From: Aldrovandia affinis
Lineage: Eukaryota; Chordata; Actinopteri; Notacanthiformes; Halosauridae
DNA: 64,000 bases
Reading direction: 5' to 3'
NCBI GenBank assembly: GCA_029706075.1
Contig: JAINUG010000021.1
Coordinates: forward strand, 1,054,001 to 1,118,000
Both the position numbers and the translations under genes were made by a program. Below, one piece after another: positions 23,848 to 64,000 of the stretch. The notes below the pieces were generated by a model. That model had not been told where the DNA came from. It made no database searches and saw nothing but the letters and a program-made list of their open reading frames with translations. The stretch's first letter is position 1. Each line of letters opens with the position of its first letter.

Positions 23848-24832
23848 TCAAATGGACTCATTTACTTTGAAAAATAACCAAAATCCCAAATTAACCACCG
23901 CTATATAAATCACATTTATACAGTGCAGTTGGACCAGACTGCAACTGCAAATGCTAGCCTCGTGGGGCAGCTCCCAGCAGAACTCACATCTCGGTTGGGG
24001 GTTGATTTCCTTAACCGTTTGGAGCGGAATCCCTTTGAAGACCTGACAGAGGAGCAAGACTGTCTCTCTGTCTAAACAAATCTCTGCTGCTCCAAGGAAA
24101 TGGTGTGGCAACTTGTGCTGTCGGGAATGGTGTCCCTAGTAGTTGACCCCATGTCCCTGACAGTGTCTGTTCCAGCCAATTCCCCAAATCCCGCTCTCAA
24201 ACTCAGCCGTCATAGTGGAGTGGATGTTGGGCGCTGGCAAATCCTTCTCTCCTAGGGTCAGCGGAAGCAGGGGAGTGGTTAATACCATGTTCTCTGTAGG
24301 GGGTGAAGTAGACCTGCAGAGCTCTCCACCACTGCCTGGGCACCATCCTGCAACTCTCCAGAATCTGCAGGGGAAGAAGCCAAGCTCACAGAGGGCCGAA
24401 TGGGGTTCTCTGCCAGTGTGGAGGCTGACTGCTGGTGCTCTGCCAGGGCGGATTCTTTCTCCTGGGGTACAGCGTTCTCCTCTCCTGGCAGGGGGTCATT
24501 CCTTGGCTTTGGAAACTGCTCATGGAGGGCTTTGACGGCCAGCTCTATCGTGAAAATCAGACTCCACCATGTTAGATAAGATGTCTTTGATGTCCATCCA
24601 TTCCTGTGTAGCAGAACCACAGGGAAAGAAAGGGGTACTGTCCAGGTCTCTCCATCTCTGTGTCCGCTTGCAGTGTAGTCCATAGTTCTATGGGTATTTC
24701 CACATTATCCATATCCATCCACCAGAGAGTATAATATTCTGACTTGTGCCCAGTTGAGCTTGAGTCCACCCACTCAAGTACTCCTTTGAGGCCTAGGTAG
24801 AACTGGAGGAATGGCTTCCATAAACATTGCAT
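23848..24832 (-). other. Coding-like stretch of unknown origin (possible pseudogene)
   Basis: Several overlapping minus-strand frames have ordinary, non-repetitive protein-like composition. They include GVLEWVDSSSTGHKSEYYTL and IPIELWTTLQADTEMER (24572-24832), KALHEQFPKPRNDPLPGEEN and ENPIRPSVSLASSPADSGEL (24279-24683), and TVKEINPQPRCEFCWELP (23848-24111). They lie in more than one frame with stops between them and no clear splice sites. I do not recognise the family. A decayed retrocopy or part of an old mobile element is possible; chance is not excluded. Confidence 0.3.
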
Positions 24833-27640
24833 TCAAAAAAGGCTCTTCAGTGTCCTGGGATGGAAGGTCACTGGCTGGTACCTCTTCCATCTTACTCTTT
24901 TGTGAACAATACATCAGTCAGGTTGTAGCTTAATTTAATTTCAATTTGTACAAATAACTCAGAAGAAACCAAATCCCTATTTCAAAAGAGATATGCCTGC
25001 AGGATTGGTGTGGTACAATGCATGCAATTTAGGCTCATCCTAGTTTGAAAACTAGGATTAGAATGAGAGATGCTGAATGAAAATGAATGATAGAAAATAT
25101 GCTCTTCGAAGCTGTAGACAGCTGTGGAGTGCAAAAGTAAACCCACAGCTTTAAGTGTTCAAGGAGGTGGGAGGGGTAAATTCCCCCTCCCCTCAGTATG
25201 CATAATTAATTTACATTTATAGGAGGAACCTAGTCTGCACCCATTTTTAGACTTTTATTTTTATAGATTTTTTATTTTTGGTCACTTAACACACAGATAC
25301 TTTTTTAAAATTTTATTGAAATGATCCTCTCACAATGAGTATTGTGATGGCACCCAATATTGCTATGTTAGGGTTTTGGAAAGACAATTTAGTTACATTT
25401 TACATTTTAAGCATTTAGCAACGCTCTTATCCAGAGAGACTTACAAGATGTGCACATGGTACATTTAGTTTATACAGAGATGTTGGTTGAGCTACTATGT
25501 GACAAGGCCCTCTGCTTTTCTTTGGTGTGGCATTAAAAACATAACTTACAGCATAGTGCTCATAGATAGAATCAAAAATTGAAACTGAGGTGTAGAAGTG
25601 TATGTAATATGTGCTAGAGTCTGGTTTAAGCTATCTGGTCACCCTCTCATCAGGCGTGCACACACTTGCACAAAACACACATGGATGTATTGCCCTGAAG
25701 AGTCCCCCTACTCTGTACTTTCCCTCTAGTTATTATGGAGTCTGTTCCTCTGTGTTTACCTCATAGCCTTATCCGGGTTTGGCCATTCCTGAAACAAACC
25801 TCCATAGTACTGTGATCCTGATTTGGCCTCTTCTGATATTGGAATCCGATTGTTCTGCCTCCATAACATATGCAGGAATTTATTTTGGTGTGCAACATGT
25901 TGATCCAGTAACATTACACACGTTTGGTTCCAAAATCAACTAGGCAAACCCAATGTTGATGAGGATAACAGAAGACAGAAAGGAAGGAAGCAGCTGTTTT
26001 GTCTACAGTAATTTGAGTGTAATTGTACTTTATAAACTACTCTCTTTCAATTGCATAAAGGACCAAATAAAAGATTGAGCAGAATTCATCCATTTAATAC
26101 GGTTCCTGTAAGGCGATACCAACAAGGAAGAACATTCAGCCTAAGTGTAATTAAAGGTACATGACGTCAAGGGCACTCAAATCCATTCCATTGACTGTGC
26201 CCACCAAATAGACTAACCCACTTTCCATAAAAATGTAATTTACTCAATTCAAATCAAATCAAATCAATGAAAATGGCAACGGAAAAGAGCATAATGCAGA
26301 GTGAGGTTTCAGTCCATCACGCACAAATTCAATAACCGTGGGAATTACAGATGTTGGGTTACTGATGGAAAAATAATGCTCTATTCAATCTGTATTTTAC
26401 ATATTTTACAAACATCATGTAAATGGAGAAGGGGGTCAGTACAAGCTATCCACAATCAAGCCTGCCCTGCATGAAAATGCTGCAGCACAGACACAGTGCT
26501 ATGAATAACTTGTGAGAAGGAGAGAGGTCTGCCTCACGTTGTGTACCTGATCCTTCACTCACAACCACAAGGGTCACTGTGTTGTGCGAGAGAAGGATAC
26601 GACCTTCCGGGTCACTCCCATAACACAAATCCTTGACATCTTACATACAAGCTGTTTATCCGACAGATAGAAAACAGGGCTAGCTGGTCATGTCCTGACA
26701 CAATATATTTCACAAACTGCAGTCTTAAGATATGCTTTGATATCATCATCATCATCATATAAACCATTCAACGTAATAAAAAAAAAGAGAGGAATGCCCC
26801 ACGCAATGCCTAAAGGGTTTTCCCTCCAGCTTTTCTCCCTTTTGCAGCAGGACATTGATAAGGAGTCCCAACAGCCCGTTTGAACCGTTTATTGCCATGG
26901 CAAGAGAGTTCATTTCCATTCCTGATTGAGACTGCCCTGTATTTGCTCTCCTCCCGTTTCACTTCCTCTATGGCAGGCATCAGAGTTTGTGTAACCCCGT
27001 GTAACCCACAGGAAGACTCAACTTTTCAGCTGCCATGAATCAGAAGGCCTCCAGCAAAGAGGAAATTGCATTATGCCAGTAGGCTCTGCCTGCGTCAGTG
27101 GTTAAACAGGCATGTATGGGAGCTGCAAACGACCTCCTCTGGCAGACTGCACAACAGAGCCAATATCCACTCGCCCCTCCACCTCTCCCAGACATGATGC
27201 ATGCCAAAGCAGGCCGAAATGCTGGCAACTTCTTTGGCCCTTTCCATTCCTCTGCACTCTGGTAAGCAGACCAAGAAATTACCGTAGAGAGAAAGACAGA
27301 GAGCAAATATGAGGGAAAAGCCTATGGATTCAGAAACCACAGCGAAGAAGACTTCAATTCTGTGTGGTTTTTAAGTCGTACCAAAGTGCTGAGAACGGGT
27401 CAGCTCCACTGTAATGGGGGCAGCGATATGATTACTTTCTCAGAATGAAATATTTATGGTTCAAGTGTATCTAGCTTTTGTTTGTGCCTGCAGGCATTTA
27501 AATGGCACAGAGGATTAATTATTGAATGGCTGAAAGGAGTTCATATTTGCTCCTTGACATTTAAGTTCCCAAATTGCACATGAGGACAATGACAATCAAG
27601 CATCTCAAGCAAAACATTAGACAAACATAAGGGGAGATGA
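24833..27640. other. Intergenic stretch with a SINE tail, no gene seen
   Basis: At 25393-25460 there is a 5'-truncated family-C SINE or L2 tail on the minus strand ('gcatttagcaacgctcttat'). A (CAT)n run lies at 26741-26760 and a (CAAAT)n-like run at 26248-26268. No exon or RNA gene is recognised. Confidence 0.45.
25393..25460 (-). mobile_element. Truncated family-C SINE / L2-type tail
   Basis: The stretch 'acattttacattttaagc', then 'atttagcaacgctcttatcc', is the reverse of the family-C tail (GGATAAGAGCG...TAAATGC). Only the 3' end is present, as expected from 5' truncation during LINE-driven insertion. Confidence 0.75.
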
Positions 27641-30115
27641 TTTATAAAAAAAAAAAAAAAAAAAAACTTTGGTGCCCATGATATAAACTAACATTCAATT
27701 TATGTCTAATATATGAAAGCACATACAAATAACTAAAAACAATGACAACACCAACTCATCCATTAGGCTTTTGTTTAGCTTTGCTTTTTATTGTTTATAC
27801 ATTTTCTGCAGCACCTGGTAGCAGTGGTTGTGTAAACCAGTTAATTTTGCACAAACTATACACCCAGAGTGGACACAGATAGCCCTGCTCCCTGACTCAC
27901 CCAGACCAGGAGGTGCCATTCAACACCTTGCTGAACTACGGTGAGGGGGGGTCACTGCATAGGAAACAGGCAGCAAGTTGCAGGTGGCCAACAGGGCATT
28001 ATCACAGGAAATTTGATCCAGTGCTCACTTTGAAAGTACTACAGACAAAGCACTTTTTTTTTTACAGTCAACGATCATCAGAGTGGGTGAAAAGGACTTA
28101 AACTACTGTACATTCAGGTCAGGCCTTTTCACCCCCACCCCATTCCACAAGATCTTCACAATGGAACGTAATGAATAATAATCAAGCCAATGTTTAACTA
28201 AATTACAACCACTTGTGAAAACAATGTTCTTTAATACATTTCAAAAACACTTGTGAGATTCACATTCATTGAGATGGCTTTACCTGGCGCTACATTATTC
28301 TGTTACCAGATTAGCAATGTGTACAAATAAATAAATCACATACTGTCATTAAATGGATCCCATCAACTTACTATTCTTTTACAATCAATTAAGCACTTCC
28401 CCTCAGTCAAACCTATCCATGGTTATAAAAAATGGAGTAAATATTATGACATTGGGCTAAGTGAAACAACCGTGTTTGCCGCTGCCAGTAAACACCAGAA
28501 TCATTGCAATATACTAGATATTTACCAGCCATCCTTAGCTTTGATGTTTTAACGTACCAAATGCAAGATTGTGTAGATATCTGATCAAGGATGAAAAGGG
28601 AACAGTTTACAAGTCATTGCATCATATCTTCCTGTCCTTCTCTATGCACTAGTCACTTATACCACAGAGACAAGCACAGAAACAGTCATTAAGGTGCAAT
28701 CTCTGGATTGTTGTGGTGAATGCAGCCAGCAATCAAGAAGACTTTATTGGTTGGTTCTGGTTTAAGAAGCTGCTTATGGAGACATTTGTAAGTGACTGAA
28801 AAATTACTGGCCATATGTATAGCACATAAGACCCACATAGGACATGTCCTGAGAGACCACTGGGAGTGCTGGACTCCATTGGCCCTACAAACACATACAG
28901 AGACACCAACGGAAAAGTACTGGCGTTGAGGTTTGGCGGTTTACTGTTGTGAACGTGACTGCATAGCCAATGTCCAAAATAAGGTCCCTTTCCTCCCCCT
29001 TTGCTTGGTTCAGATTCCTGCTCTAGTCAAATTCCTATCCCTTCTCTGGTCACATTAGGAATCCGCCACTGAGAACCACATCGTTCAAAAACTATTTCAC
29101 CCTTCCATGAGATTTTAACGAGTGGCCAGACAGTTACAGGAAGTCTTGGCAAGAATGGATGGCCCAACCGCCAGGCCTGCTTTGGAAGTTGCTACTCACT
29201 TGCTGACTCACGGTGATGTGGTGACCTGAGGCAGGGCCAGCTCCTATGACCATGAGGACAAGCTCAGGTATGCAGGGTATTCTTAGTTTTGTACTTTATT
29301 TTCAGTGCTATTAGCAAAAGGTTATAGCCGAGACAAGCACTCGTGTTTGAAGCTCTGCCTCTTTGGTGAGGTGTGCACAAGAGTTTGACACATTAGGGCA
29401 GGCCAGGGCAAGGGCAGCAGAATGTCTTGGTCTCATTCAAACAAGGGAAAACACAAGGATCACGAACACGCCCCCTGCACATGAATGCAAATTCCACCAG
29501 CATCGCCGTGACATGTACGGTATCGGGCAAGTTCTAACTGCAACTCAGCAAAAGGGAGGCTTAAAAGGAAAAAAGAGGAGTTTAGGAGATTCTGAATACT
29601 GAAAGGAAAGGGGATCTTGAATGAAAAGGTTGCTCTGGAAGGAAGTGTCTGGTCCAGGGTATCCCCAAATCTCTGCTCTCTCAGTCCTTCCCCAGGAGCC
29701 AGGCACCCAGACTCCTCGTGATGATGTGATCCATCTCCCTCTTTCTCCAGGGCATGGTGGGAGGTGTCGCCTTGAGCCAATCGTTCTGGGCACTCGGTGT
29801 AGTGCCCTGCGGCTAAGCATGCCCGGGGGCATTGGGTCATATGGCCTCACTGTGGGGCACGGGCAGGACCGCATGCCCAGCCTGCAGTGCCTCAGTGTCT
29901 TCGGGGAGACCATGCTCTGCCATGGGGGGAGAGGGCCACAGCATGTGCAAGGGGCAGGAGGGGGAAAGGGTACACTGAGGAAAATTAAGACAAAGGCAGG
30001 GACAAACGGACAGGGGGTGATTAAAATCAAGGGTGAGGGGAGTGAATAGTACCAAAGTAGAGAGGAAGAGGAAGAAAGGGGTGGGGAGGGAGAGAGGGAC
30101 GGGGGAGAGGAAGCT
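27641..30115 (-). other. prkch: Probable prkch 3' UTR and downstream flank
   Basis: This follows the prkch stop codon at 30116 in transcript sense. Candidate polyadenylation signals AATAAA on the minus strand lie at 29295-29300, 28743-28748 and 27787-27792. I cannot tell which is used, so the UTR could be about 0.8, 1.4 or 2.3 kb. The first 500 bases are GC-richer than the rest. An A run of about 22 lies at 27646-27666. Frames at 29460-30055 on both strands overlap and show no known protein; they are taken as chance. Confidence 0.45.
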
Positions 30116-59188
<29,073 letters not shown>

Positions 59189-59524
59189 CTGAGCACAAAC
59201 ACAGGGAGCGGTGCTGTTAGAGCAGAAAGGCTGTGCCAGTAATGCGTGACAAAGAGGCATTGACCCAGGGAGAGGGAGACAGCACAGCACGGGAGATGGT
59301 CACGGGGAGGTATTCGACCTTTGCACAAATGCGTTTCCCTGAAATTTCCCCTGTCACTTGAACCAGAGGTGCCATTGTAGATTCAGTACTGTCTCGGGAG
59401 GACCCACGGCTGATCTTGCCAAGTTGTCTTTAAGGATTTACTACAAACCATAAAAACTGAGATAGGTTCCTGCTTTAACAGATAAGATGCCCGTGGTCTG
59501 TAAAGAAATCATTAACGCTCGTTC

Positions 59525-59645
59525 TGTTTTATAGTTGTTGTTTTGTATGGTGCTATATTGTATTTTATGCTTTGTTATTGTTACCTGGTCATGTTTTTTT
59601 CTCTAAGTGCGACTCACCTGGATAAATAAAATTCAATAAATAAAT
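59525..59645 (+). mobile_element. Non-LTR element 3' end ('acctggataaataaa')
   Basis: Ends 'gcgactcacctggataaat' then 'aaaattcaataaataaataa', a common fish LINE 3' terminus. No coding part is seen. Confidence 0.45.
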
Positions 59646-59814
59646 AAAACCTAATGAATTCCCTAAACACTCAGATATAATTTAAATTGTGGTCTTTTCA
59701 GACACTGTAGAATTGCAGAAACTCATTAAATGCATGTGTGCAGACCTGGGATAAATATAGTTTTATATATGATTTGTGATAAGTAACTGTTAAAAAATAA
59801 ATAAATAATACATA

Positions 59815-60342
59815 CAGATAACTGCCAAAATAAAGGAAACAACAACATATCTTAACAATGCATTGGGCCACCACAAACAGATGAAATGCCCCTTGGCATA
59901 GATTCTACAAGTGTCTGTCCCATAAGTGTTCAGTTGGGTTGAAATCTGGTGACTCAGACAGTCATGGCATATGGTTTACATTGTTGTCTCAGGTGCCACT
60001 CCAAAACCTCCCATAAGTGTTTAATTTGGCTGAGATCTGGTGACTGAGATACGGCATGTGGTTTACATCATTTTCATGCTCATCAAACCATTCAATCACC
60101 ACTTGTGCCCTGTGAATGGGGGCATTGTCATCCTGGAAGAGACTTCTTCCATCAGGATAGAAATGCTTCACCATAGGATGAAGGTGATCACTCAGAATGG
60201 CTTTGTATTTAATGATGTTTACGTTGACCTCTAAGAGGTTCAGTGGACCTAAACCATGGCAGGAAAATGCACCCCACACCGTAACAGAGCCACCAGAACC
60301 CTTCATTTACTCAAATGTTTCCTTTATTTTGGCAGTTACTTG
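59815..60342 (-). mobile_element. Tc1-like transposon remnant, copy 2 of three
   Basis: Ends CAGATAACTGCC and, inverted, CAAGTAACTGCC beside TA (59813-59814, 60343-60344). The minus-strand frame 59989-60306 reads as the C-terminal catalytic half of Tc1 transposase: GGSVTVWGAFSCHGLG, AILSDHLHPMVKHFYPDG, LFQDDNAPIHRAQVV. The DDN motif contains the second catalytic Asp. The N-terminal DNA-binding half is missing. The segment 'cccataagtgtt...ctggtgactcaga' occurs twice (about 59918 and 60010), an internal duplication not present in the other copies. Confidence 0.85.
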
Positions 60343-62601
60343 TATATCAGGAAATTATTATTATTCAAATAATCCAATATACTTTGTAAGTAACTGAAAA
60401 TATTTGAATACCAATCTCAGAAAGTGATTTTTTAAAATATTTGAATACACATTCCAGAAAGTAATTGTTAAACTATTTAAATGCAAATCATACAAATATT
60501 TAAATATCTATAAAGTAGTTCGTAGTAATCGATTGGACTTCTATAGATTTCATTTGAATTGAATACAAACATAAATTGATATGATAAATCTGGCTTTATA
60601 CAGCTGTTTAACTCAATACCTTTTTATTTTAAAAATATATTTTTAGATTTCTCATATTGTTATTTATATAATTTCAAAATTAGATTTTTTGTGGAATCAA
60701 TATTTGAACATTAAAAAAATATTTTCTTTAGTTGAGAAAATGAATTTTAACGCTTCACTATTTGGAAGAGTTGATGTTCCCAAATAAAATATCAAATACA
60801 ATTATTTTGGGCCCAGGTCTGATTGGGGGTGAGAGTACAAAGTGCACACACAAAAGCAAAACGTACAGTACAGTGTGCTAGTTGTGCATTGCTCCATCAA
60901 GCCATTAATTTTATTCTGAATTTGTTTTGTGAAAAAAAGATAAACATTTGGATGGATGATAAAGAAGAGTAGTTGATTAAGATGCCTGATTAAGGAGACA
61001 TAACAACACAAAATAAAAGTTAATCAAACAGTCCAATGCTAATACAGGTAATTAGTGGACATTTGTCTTTGTCTACCATTCATCATTGAAAAGAAAACCC
61101 AGAATAACAAATAAAAATCCTTCTATTCCAGCGTGTTCATTTTGTCCTTCGTCTGCCTGCCGTCTGTTGAGTCACCAGCTTGGTGTCCTACTTGTCTAAC
61201 TGTAAGAGAAAAGGTCTCTCACACAGAGCTGCTAAGGGTATATCCACTATGTTAGGGGCCGTCTCTCTCACCTCACACCAGCATGGTAACTGTAGATACC
61301 ACTATTGCTTTGTCTATTGTATGATTTGTATTGACATGCACATTCTAGCTGTACTGGATTTCTATAAATCATTATGACCCACACACGCACCTTGTTGCTA
61401 ACACAAACAATTCCACACTGAATGAATGCATCTTCCTGACAAAAATAGCATGAACAGGAAAAGTGACCAGTCCTGATCTCGCACTGGTATAAACACTGAA
61501 AATATTTGGTGACAGACAAACACAGAGAATAACTCTGAAAACAATGCTGTAGGCAACTCAAACCTGTTCATCCAGAATGGAGAGGAGATTGTATCACGAG
61601 AGATACAGCGCGATGCATTTGTCTGGGAAATGACCTTCATTTTGTTCTTTGAAAAAACAATGGACACATGTACAATGCATGTACAATGCACTACCACGCT
61701 GCTAGTGTACTTCTGAACTGAACTGAAAGGGCAAAAGGTACTATGTGAATGGGAGCAAGGAGAATGAACAGCATTTAAAGTATGTGAACCTGAATGACGT
61801 GGGACATCTATCAAACCCCATCAGCTTACAGTGACATTCTGAAGTTAGGTCCTCATCAGACAACATTAAAACAGTACAGTCAGACACAGAACCAAAAAAC
61901 AGGCCACTGAGACCAATGCTCACTAGCACCTGCTAGCGCATTGTAAGTCACCCTATATAAAGATCTATGATAAACAGAATAAAGACATGAATCCGTAAAA
62001 AAATATCAATATTGCCCCTGTTGCCCATCTCACATAATTACTGTGGAGCACCAGAGGGACTGGCTAGGAGACGGCCTAAGGAAGGCGGTGCGAACAAGTC
62101 CTGCAAATACACTGTCATTTGAGGCTTGCTGGTGACACCCAACCATGCTATTAAGAGAGTAGGTTTTAATGTAGGTGTGTGCTGGTAAAGGCGAGTGTGT
62201 TGGAGAGTAAATGTGGATGTACTAGTAGTGGAAGTATGCATGCGTCTGTGTGCATGAGTGGTAATGTGTGGAGAATGCCAACAATGTCTCGAGGAGATCA
62301 GAGAGCAGGTCAGGCTGGCTCGGCTGGCTGCCGCACATGCCGTGAGTTCTGAGTAGGAAGTGTGTCCGTCCAGGCCAAACCGTGAGCTACAATTCCATCA
62401 ATGAACAACTCGGAGCTGGTAAAAACCCACTCGTAGGAAGTGGATCGCTGCCAAATAATAGGAACAACTGAATAATCCACTATTAATGCTACACCACTAT
62501 AATCTGCTAGGCTGGGCTAGTGTCAAAGACAGGTCTTCACTTTAGGACCAGTGTGAAGCCGGGGGAGAACACCGCAGAGAACGCTAGAGCTGAGGAAATA
62601 A

Positions 62602-62750
62602 CATACATAACATAACATACGCCATTTAGCAGACGCTTTCATCCAAAGCGACTTACAGTAGTGAGCGCATTCATCATGGCCCCAGTGGGAATTGAACCCA
62701 CAACCTAAGCGTTGCTAATGCCATGCTCTACCTACTGAGCCACACAGAAC
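62602..62750 (-). mobile_element. tRNA-derived SINE, family B
   Basis: Minus strand: TGTGTGGCTCAGTAGGTAGA (A-box), GTGGGTTCAATTCCCAC (B-box), then CTGTAAGTCGCTTTGGATG and a tail of TTATG-like repeats. Close to the 43495 copy. Target duplication not certain. Confidence 0.8.
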
Positions 62751-63232
62751 ACACAAATAAAGGCTCAACAAATGTGCCCGCCGCTCAAACCTCCCTCCCC
62801 CACCCCCGGCACTCTCCTTATAGAATACACCCATGCCACTTCTCTTTCTTTAACTCTCTCTGTCACTGATTTTAATTTCGAACATTTTGTTTGCATTACT
62901 GATCTGTGACACCCAGATGTTGCCTACAAGCTCTGTACAGCCAACTGCTAGAGTGTGCATAAAATTATTGTCAACCAAAAAAAACTAACATGCAACGTGT
63001 ATTCTAGAACAGGACGTGATGGTCACAGGGTGCCTAGGATAAGTAGGAAGTATGCCTGATTGGGAACTACTCAACAGTGAAGGACTTAGGGGTGATTCAG
63101 GGCAGAATGGAATCCACATACATTCTAGTCCTGACAATCTAGAAAACCTGACAATGGTGCCCAGGGCAGTCATGATGTCTGGACTTCTCACTGAGAGGCC
63201 AGAAACAATATAGCACACTTATATTTGATATA

Positions 63233-63770
63233 CAGGCAACTGCCAAAATAAAGGAAACACCTGAGTACATGAAGGGTCCTAGCAGCTTCTGGTGTGAGGT
63301 ACGTTTGTCTGGCATGGTTTAGGTCCACTCAACCCCTTAGAGGGCAAAGTAAATGCCAATAAATACAAAACCATACAAAAAAGTGATCACCATCCTATGG
63401 TGAAGTATTTCTATCCTGATCGGAGTGGTCTCTTCCAGGATGACAATGCCCCCATACACAGGGTACAAGTGGTGACTGCATGAAAATGATGTAAACCAAA
63501 TATGCCATGGCCGTCTCAGTCACCAGATCTCAACCCAAATTAAACACTTATGGGAGGTTCTGGAGTGCCACCTGAGAGAGCATTTTCCAGCACCATCAAC
63601 AAAACACCAAAATGATGGAATTTCTCGTGGAAGAATGGTGTCGCGTCCCTCCGATAGACACTTGCAGAATCCGCATTAAGGTGCATTGAAGCTGTTCTGG
63701 TGGCTTATGGCGTCTCAATGCCCGATTAAGACACGTTATGTTGGTGTTCCTATATTCTGGCAGTTACCTG
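63233..63770 (+). mobile_element. Tc1-like transposon remnant, copy 3 of three
   Basis: Ends CAGGCAACTGCC and, inverted, CAGGTAACTGCC beside TA (63231-63232, 63771-63772). Same family as the copies at 9757 and 59815 but in the opposite orientation: the remnant transposase reads rightwards ('gtctcttccaggatgacaat', 'gccatggccgtctcagtcac'). Frameshifts and stops leave no intact frame. The 5' transposase half is missing. Confidence 0.8.
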
Positions 63771-64000
63771 TATATCGGAATGGCAGGTATGCCATCCACC
63801 AAGTTATGGGTTGGCGGGGAATACAACATACCTGACACAACACAGGGAGTCCCACAGAAATAACTACAATGGCCACAGACTGTCAGTCCTTATAGGCATT
63901 AACTTCTGTACCTTCTGATCTCATGTAAACACACAGAATTCAGATACAACTTAATATAGCCACACAATAAAGCTCCAAACTTGAATTATTTTGTGTTTCT

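Larger units (their letters stand above)
59189..64000 (-). other. prkch: prkch intron 1 (partial)
   Basis: No C2-domain exon is found on the minus strand. It contains a LINE-like tail (59525-59645), two Tc1 remnants (59815, 63233) and a family-B SINE (62602). The middle (60350-62600) is AT-rich and shows no gene. Confidence 0.6.

Noticed and set aside
29460-30055. Overlapping frames of up to 161 residues on both strands
   Set aside because: They sit in the GC-richer 3' UTR region of prkch, overlap on opposite strands, and show no known motif.
59189-64000. prkch exon 1 (C2 domain, MKFNGYL start)
   Set aside because: No matching minus-strand sequence is seen; it must lie beyond 64000.

Overview
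The window looks like nuclear DNA of a teleost fish. It has vertebrate genes with small exons and GT-AG introns, dense CA/TG microsatellites, many Tc1-like transposons, and tRNA-derived SINEs whose 3' tails are of the L2-clade (UnaL2-type) form. I cannot name the species. The (TGTAA)n-type tail and the SINE mix make an early-branching teleost possible, but that is a guess.

Two host genes can be supported, both on the minus strand. The right half (30116-59188) holds prkch, protein kinase C eta: 13 coding exons, all with GT-AG borders and matching phases. Together they code for 565 residues, from the end of the C2 domain through the pseudosubstrate, C1A, C1B, hinge and kinase domain to the C-terminal tail and stop. 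The first coding exon (about 120 residues of C2 domain) is not in the window and should lie beyond position 64000. On the left, 9097-9128 is coding exon 1 of hif1a (reads MDTGVVTEKK, then a split Arg codon and a GT donor), with its CpG-containing promoter just above it. The rest of hif1a should lie below position 1, so 1-9096 is part of its first intron. Prkch lying upstream of hif1a on the same strand is the arrangement known in human.

Region by region: 1-9096 is hif1a intron 1, with a SINE, a 27-bp inverted-repeat pair about 1 kb apart, and a complete 527-bp non-autonomous hAT element. From 9097 to about 9680 is hif1a exon 1 and promoter. From 9.7 to 27.7 kb is intergenic DNA with Tc1 copies, an internally deleted LINE, SINEs, a 0.7-kb TG...CA element carrying a 10-bp minisatellite, and a Tc1 broken by a SINE and a 37-bp tandem repeat. 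From 27.7 to 30.1 kb is probable prkch 3' UTR and flank. From 30.1 to 59.2 kb is prkch. From 59.2 to 64 kb is prkch intron 1 with two more Tc1 remnants and a SINE.

The most interesting signals are in prkch introns. The exon at 49407-49540 is preceded, in transcript sense, by 39 TG units ending about 20 nt before its acceptor with almost no polypyrimidine tract. It is followed 16 nt after its donor by a CA repeat. This resembles the TDP-43-sensitive CFTR exon 9 arrangement and also places complementary repeats around one exon. Nothing here is a clear, wholly new biological system; the rest is a transposon-rich but ordinary fish locus.
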